Source of the DNA: an uncultured Granulosicoccaceae bacterium
GTDB taxonomy: Bacteria > Pseudomonadota > Gammaproteobacteria > Granulosicoccales > Granulosicoccaceae
Reading direction: 5' to 3'
DNA: 64,000 nt
NCBI GenBank assembly: GCA_937922945.1
Contig: CAKZUP010000089.1
Span: 1 to 64,000 of the forward strand
In this document: piece by piece, positions 63,859 through 64,000 of the stretch
How positions within the stretch are numbered: position 1 is the first letter of the stretch
Layout of the letters: each line of letters begins with the position of its first letter
Notes under the pieces: model-generated
Told to the model about the DNA's origin: nothing
Database searches by the model: none
The model's input: the letters and a program-made list of their open reading frames with translations, nothing else
Position numbers and translations under genes: made by a program

Positions 63859-63892
63859 AAAAAGGCCCGGCTTCACAGAGGAAGCTCGGGCC
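63859..63892 (-). terminator. Intrinsic terminator on the minus strand
   Basis: Read on the minus strand, GGCCCGAGCTTC-ctctgt-GAAGCCGGGCC forms an 11-bp stem (one bulge), followed by UUUUUC. It ends the transcript of the basic protein gene at the right edge. On the plus strand there is no U-run after the stem, so it is a poor terminator for the helicase gene. Confidence 0.82.
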
Positions 63893-63913
63893 GTCAATAC
63901 TCGCCGGAGCTAA

Positions 63914-64000
63914 TTAAGACTTTCGACGGCGCGTGCTTGACGATGCACGACGGGCAGACGCCTTACGTGTGGTAGATTGACGAGCTGTCTTTTTAGCAGG
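63914..64000 (-). CDS. Histone H1-like basic protein, 3' end only
   Basis: A partial minus-strand frame of 28 residues ends PAKKTARQSTTRKASARRASSSTRRRKS. The composition of Lys, Arg, Ala, Ser and Thr only is that of H1-like or AlgP/AlgR3-type DNA-binding tails. The intrinsic terminator downstream supports a real gene. It is missing from the ORF track because it runs off the edge. The N-terminal part lies outside the window. Confidence 0.7.
   Translation of the reverse strand, partial: PAKKTARQSTTRKASARRASSSTRRRKS

Overview
The window is chromosomal DNA of moderate GC from a heterotrophic, probably aquatic gammaproteobacterium. This rests on the gene content: a fused RlmKL methyltransferase, SohB, an ETF-ubiquinone oxidoreductase, DUF1127, DUF1289 and DUF3429 proteins, an oxidoreductase-SelD fusion next to MnmH, and many catabolic genes. 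I cannot name the genus. I see no rRNA, tRNA, CRISPR array, prophage or complete insertion sequence. Coding density is high, both strands are used, and there are several translationally coupled pairs (ATGA, GTGA, TGATG, TTGA overlaps).

Layout. 1-5.7 kb: the 5' part of a lipoprotein gene, an FMN/FAD/Fe-S demethylase-like oxidoreductase, a flavin reductase-like protein, a GNAT acetyltransferase, a small protein phosphatase and an Asp/Glu racemase-like protein. 5.8-11.5 kb: a ThDP-dependent enzyme, a DUF4157-like metalloprotein, a polar amino-acid ABC transporter and a LysM lipoprotein. 11.5-15.5 kb: a highly structured gap with a minus-strand terminator (candidate small RNA), then iolC (kinase-aldolase fusion) and iolA/mmsA, separated by a 16-bp x 5 tandem repeat. 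15.6-21.6 kb: DUF1127 protein, LysR regulator, a second racemase, a 43-residue membrane peptide, ETF-QO and an MBL/beta-CASP nuclease-like protein. 21.8-28.4 kb: rlmKL, sohB (with a duplicated 17-bp element upstream), VOC, cupin and DUF2461 proteins, and a PAS-GGDEF diguanylate cyclase.

28.4-30.1 kb is the clearest accessory island. It holds two decayed genes (one with a HEPN-like C-terminus, one with a PD-(D/E)XK-like signature), a well-formed integron attC site, and a small membrane-protein gene that starts 18 bp after that site. I read it as an isolated integron-cassette remnant.

30.1-38.8 kb: CoA metabolism (acyl-CoA synthetase, CaiB/BaiF transferase, enoyl-CoA hydratase, PaaI thioesterase) around a signalling operon of membrane protein, Hpt protein and REC-PAS-GGDEF-EAL protein. 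39-43 kb: ribokinase, nucleoside hydrolase and a large Ig-like lipoprotein. 43-52 kb: a glutamate-synthase-like FMN enzyme, a CPA2 antiporter and a BMP-type nucleoside ABC transporter that could feed the hydrolase and ribokinase. 52-59.7 kb: argG, mnmH-selD (with a 15-bp minisatellite inside the SelD domain) and two saccharopine-dehydrogenase-family genes. 59.8-63.8 kb: a coupled VRR-NUC nuclease and Cas4-like/XPD helicase pair. The window ends in the 3' part of a histone-H1-like basic protein gene on the minus strand.

The observations I rate highest are the attC/decayed defence-like island, the SelD minisatellite, the candidate small RNA upstream of iolC and the VRR-NUC/helicase pair.
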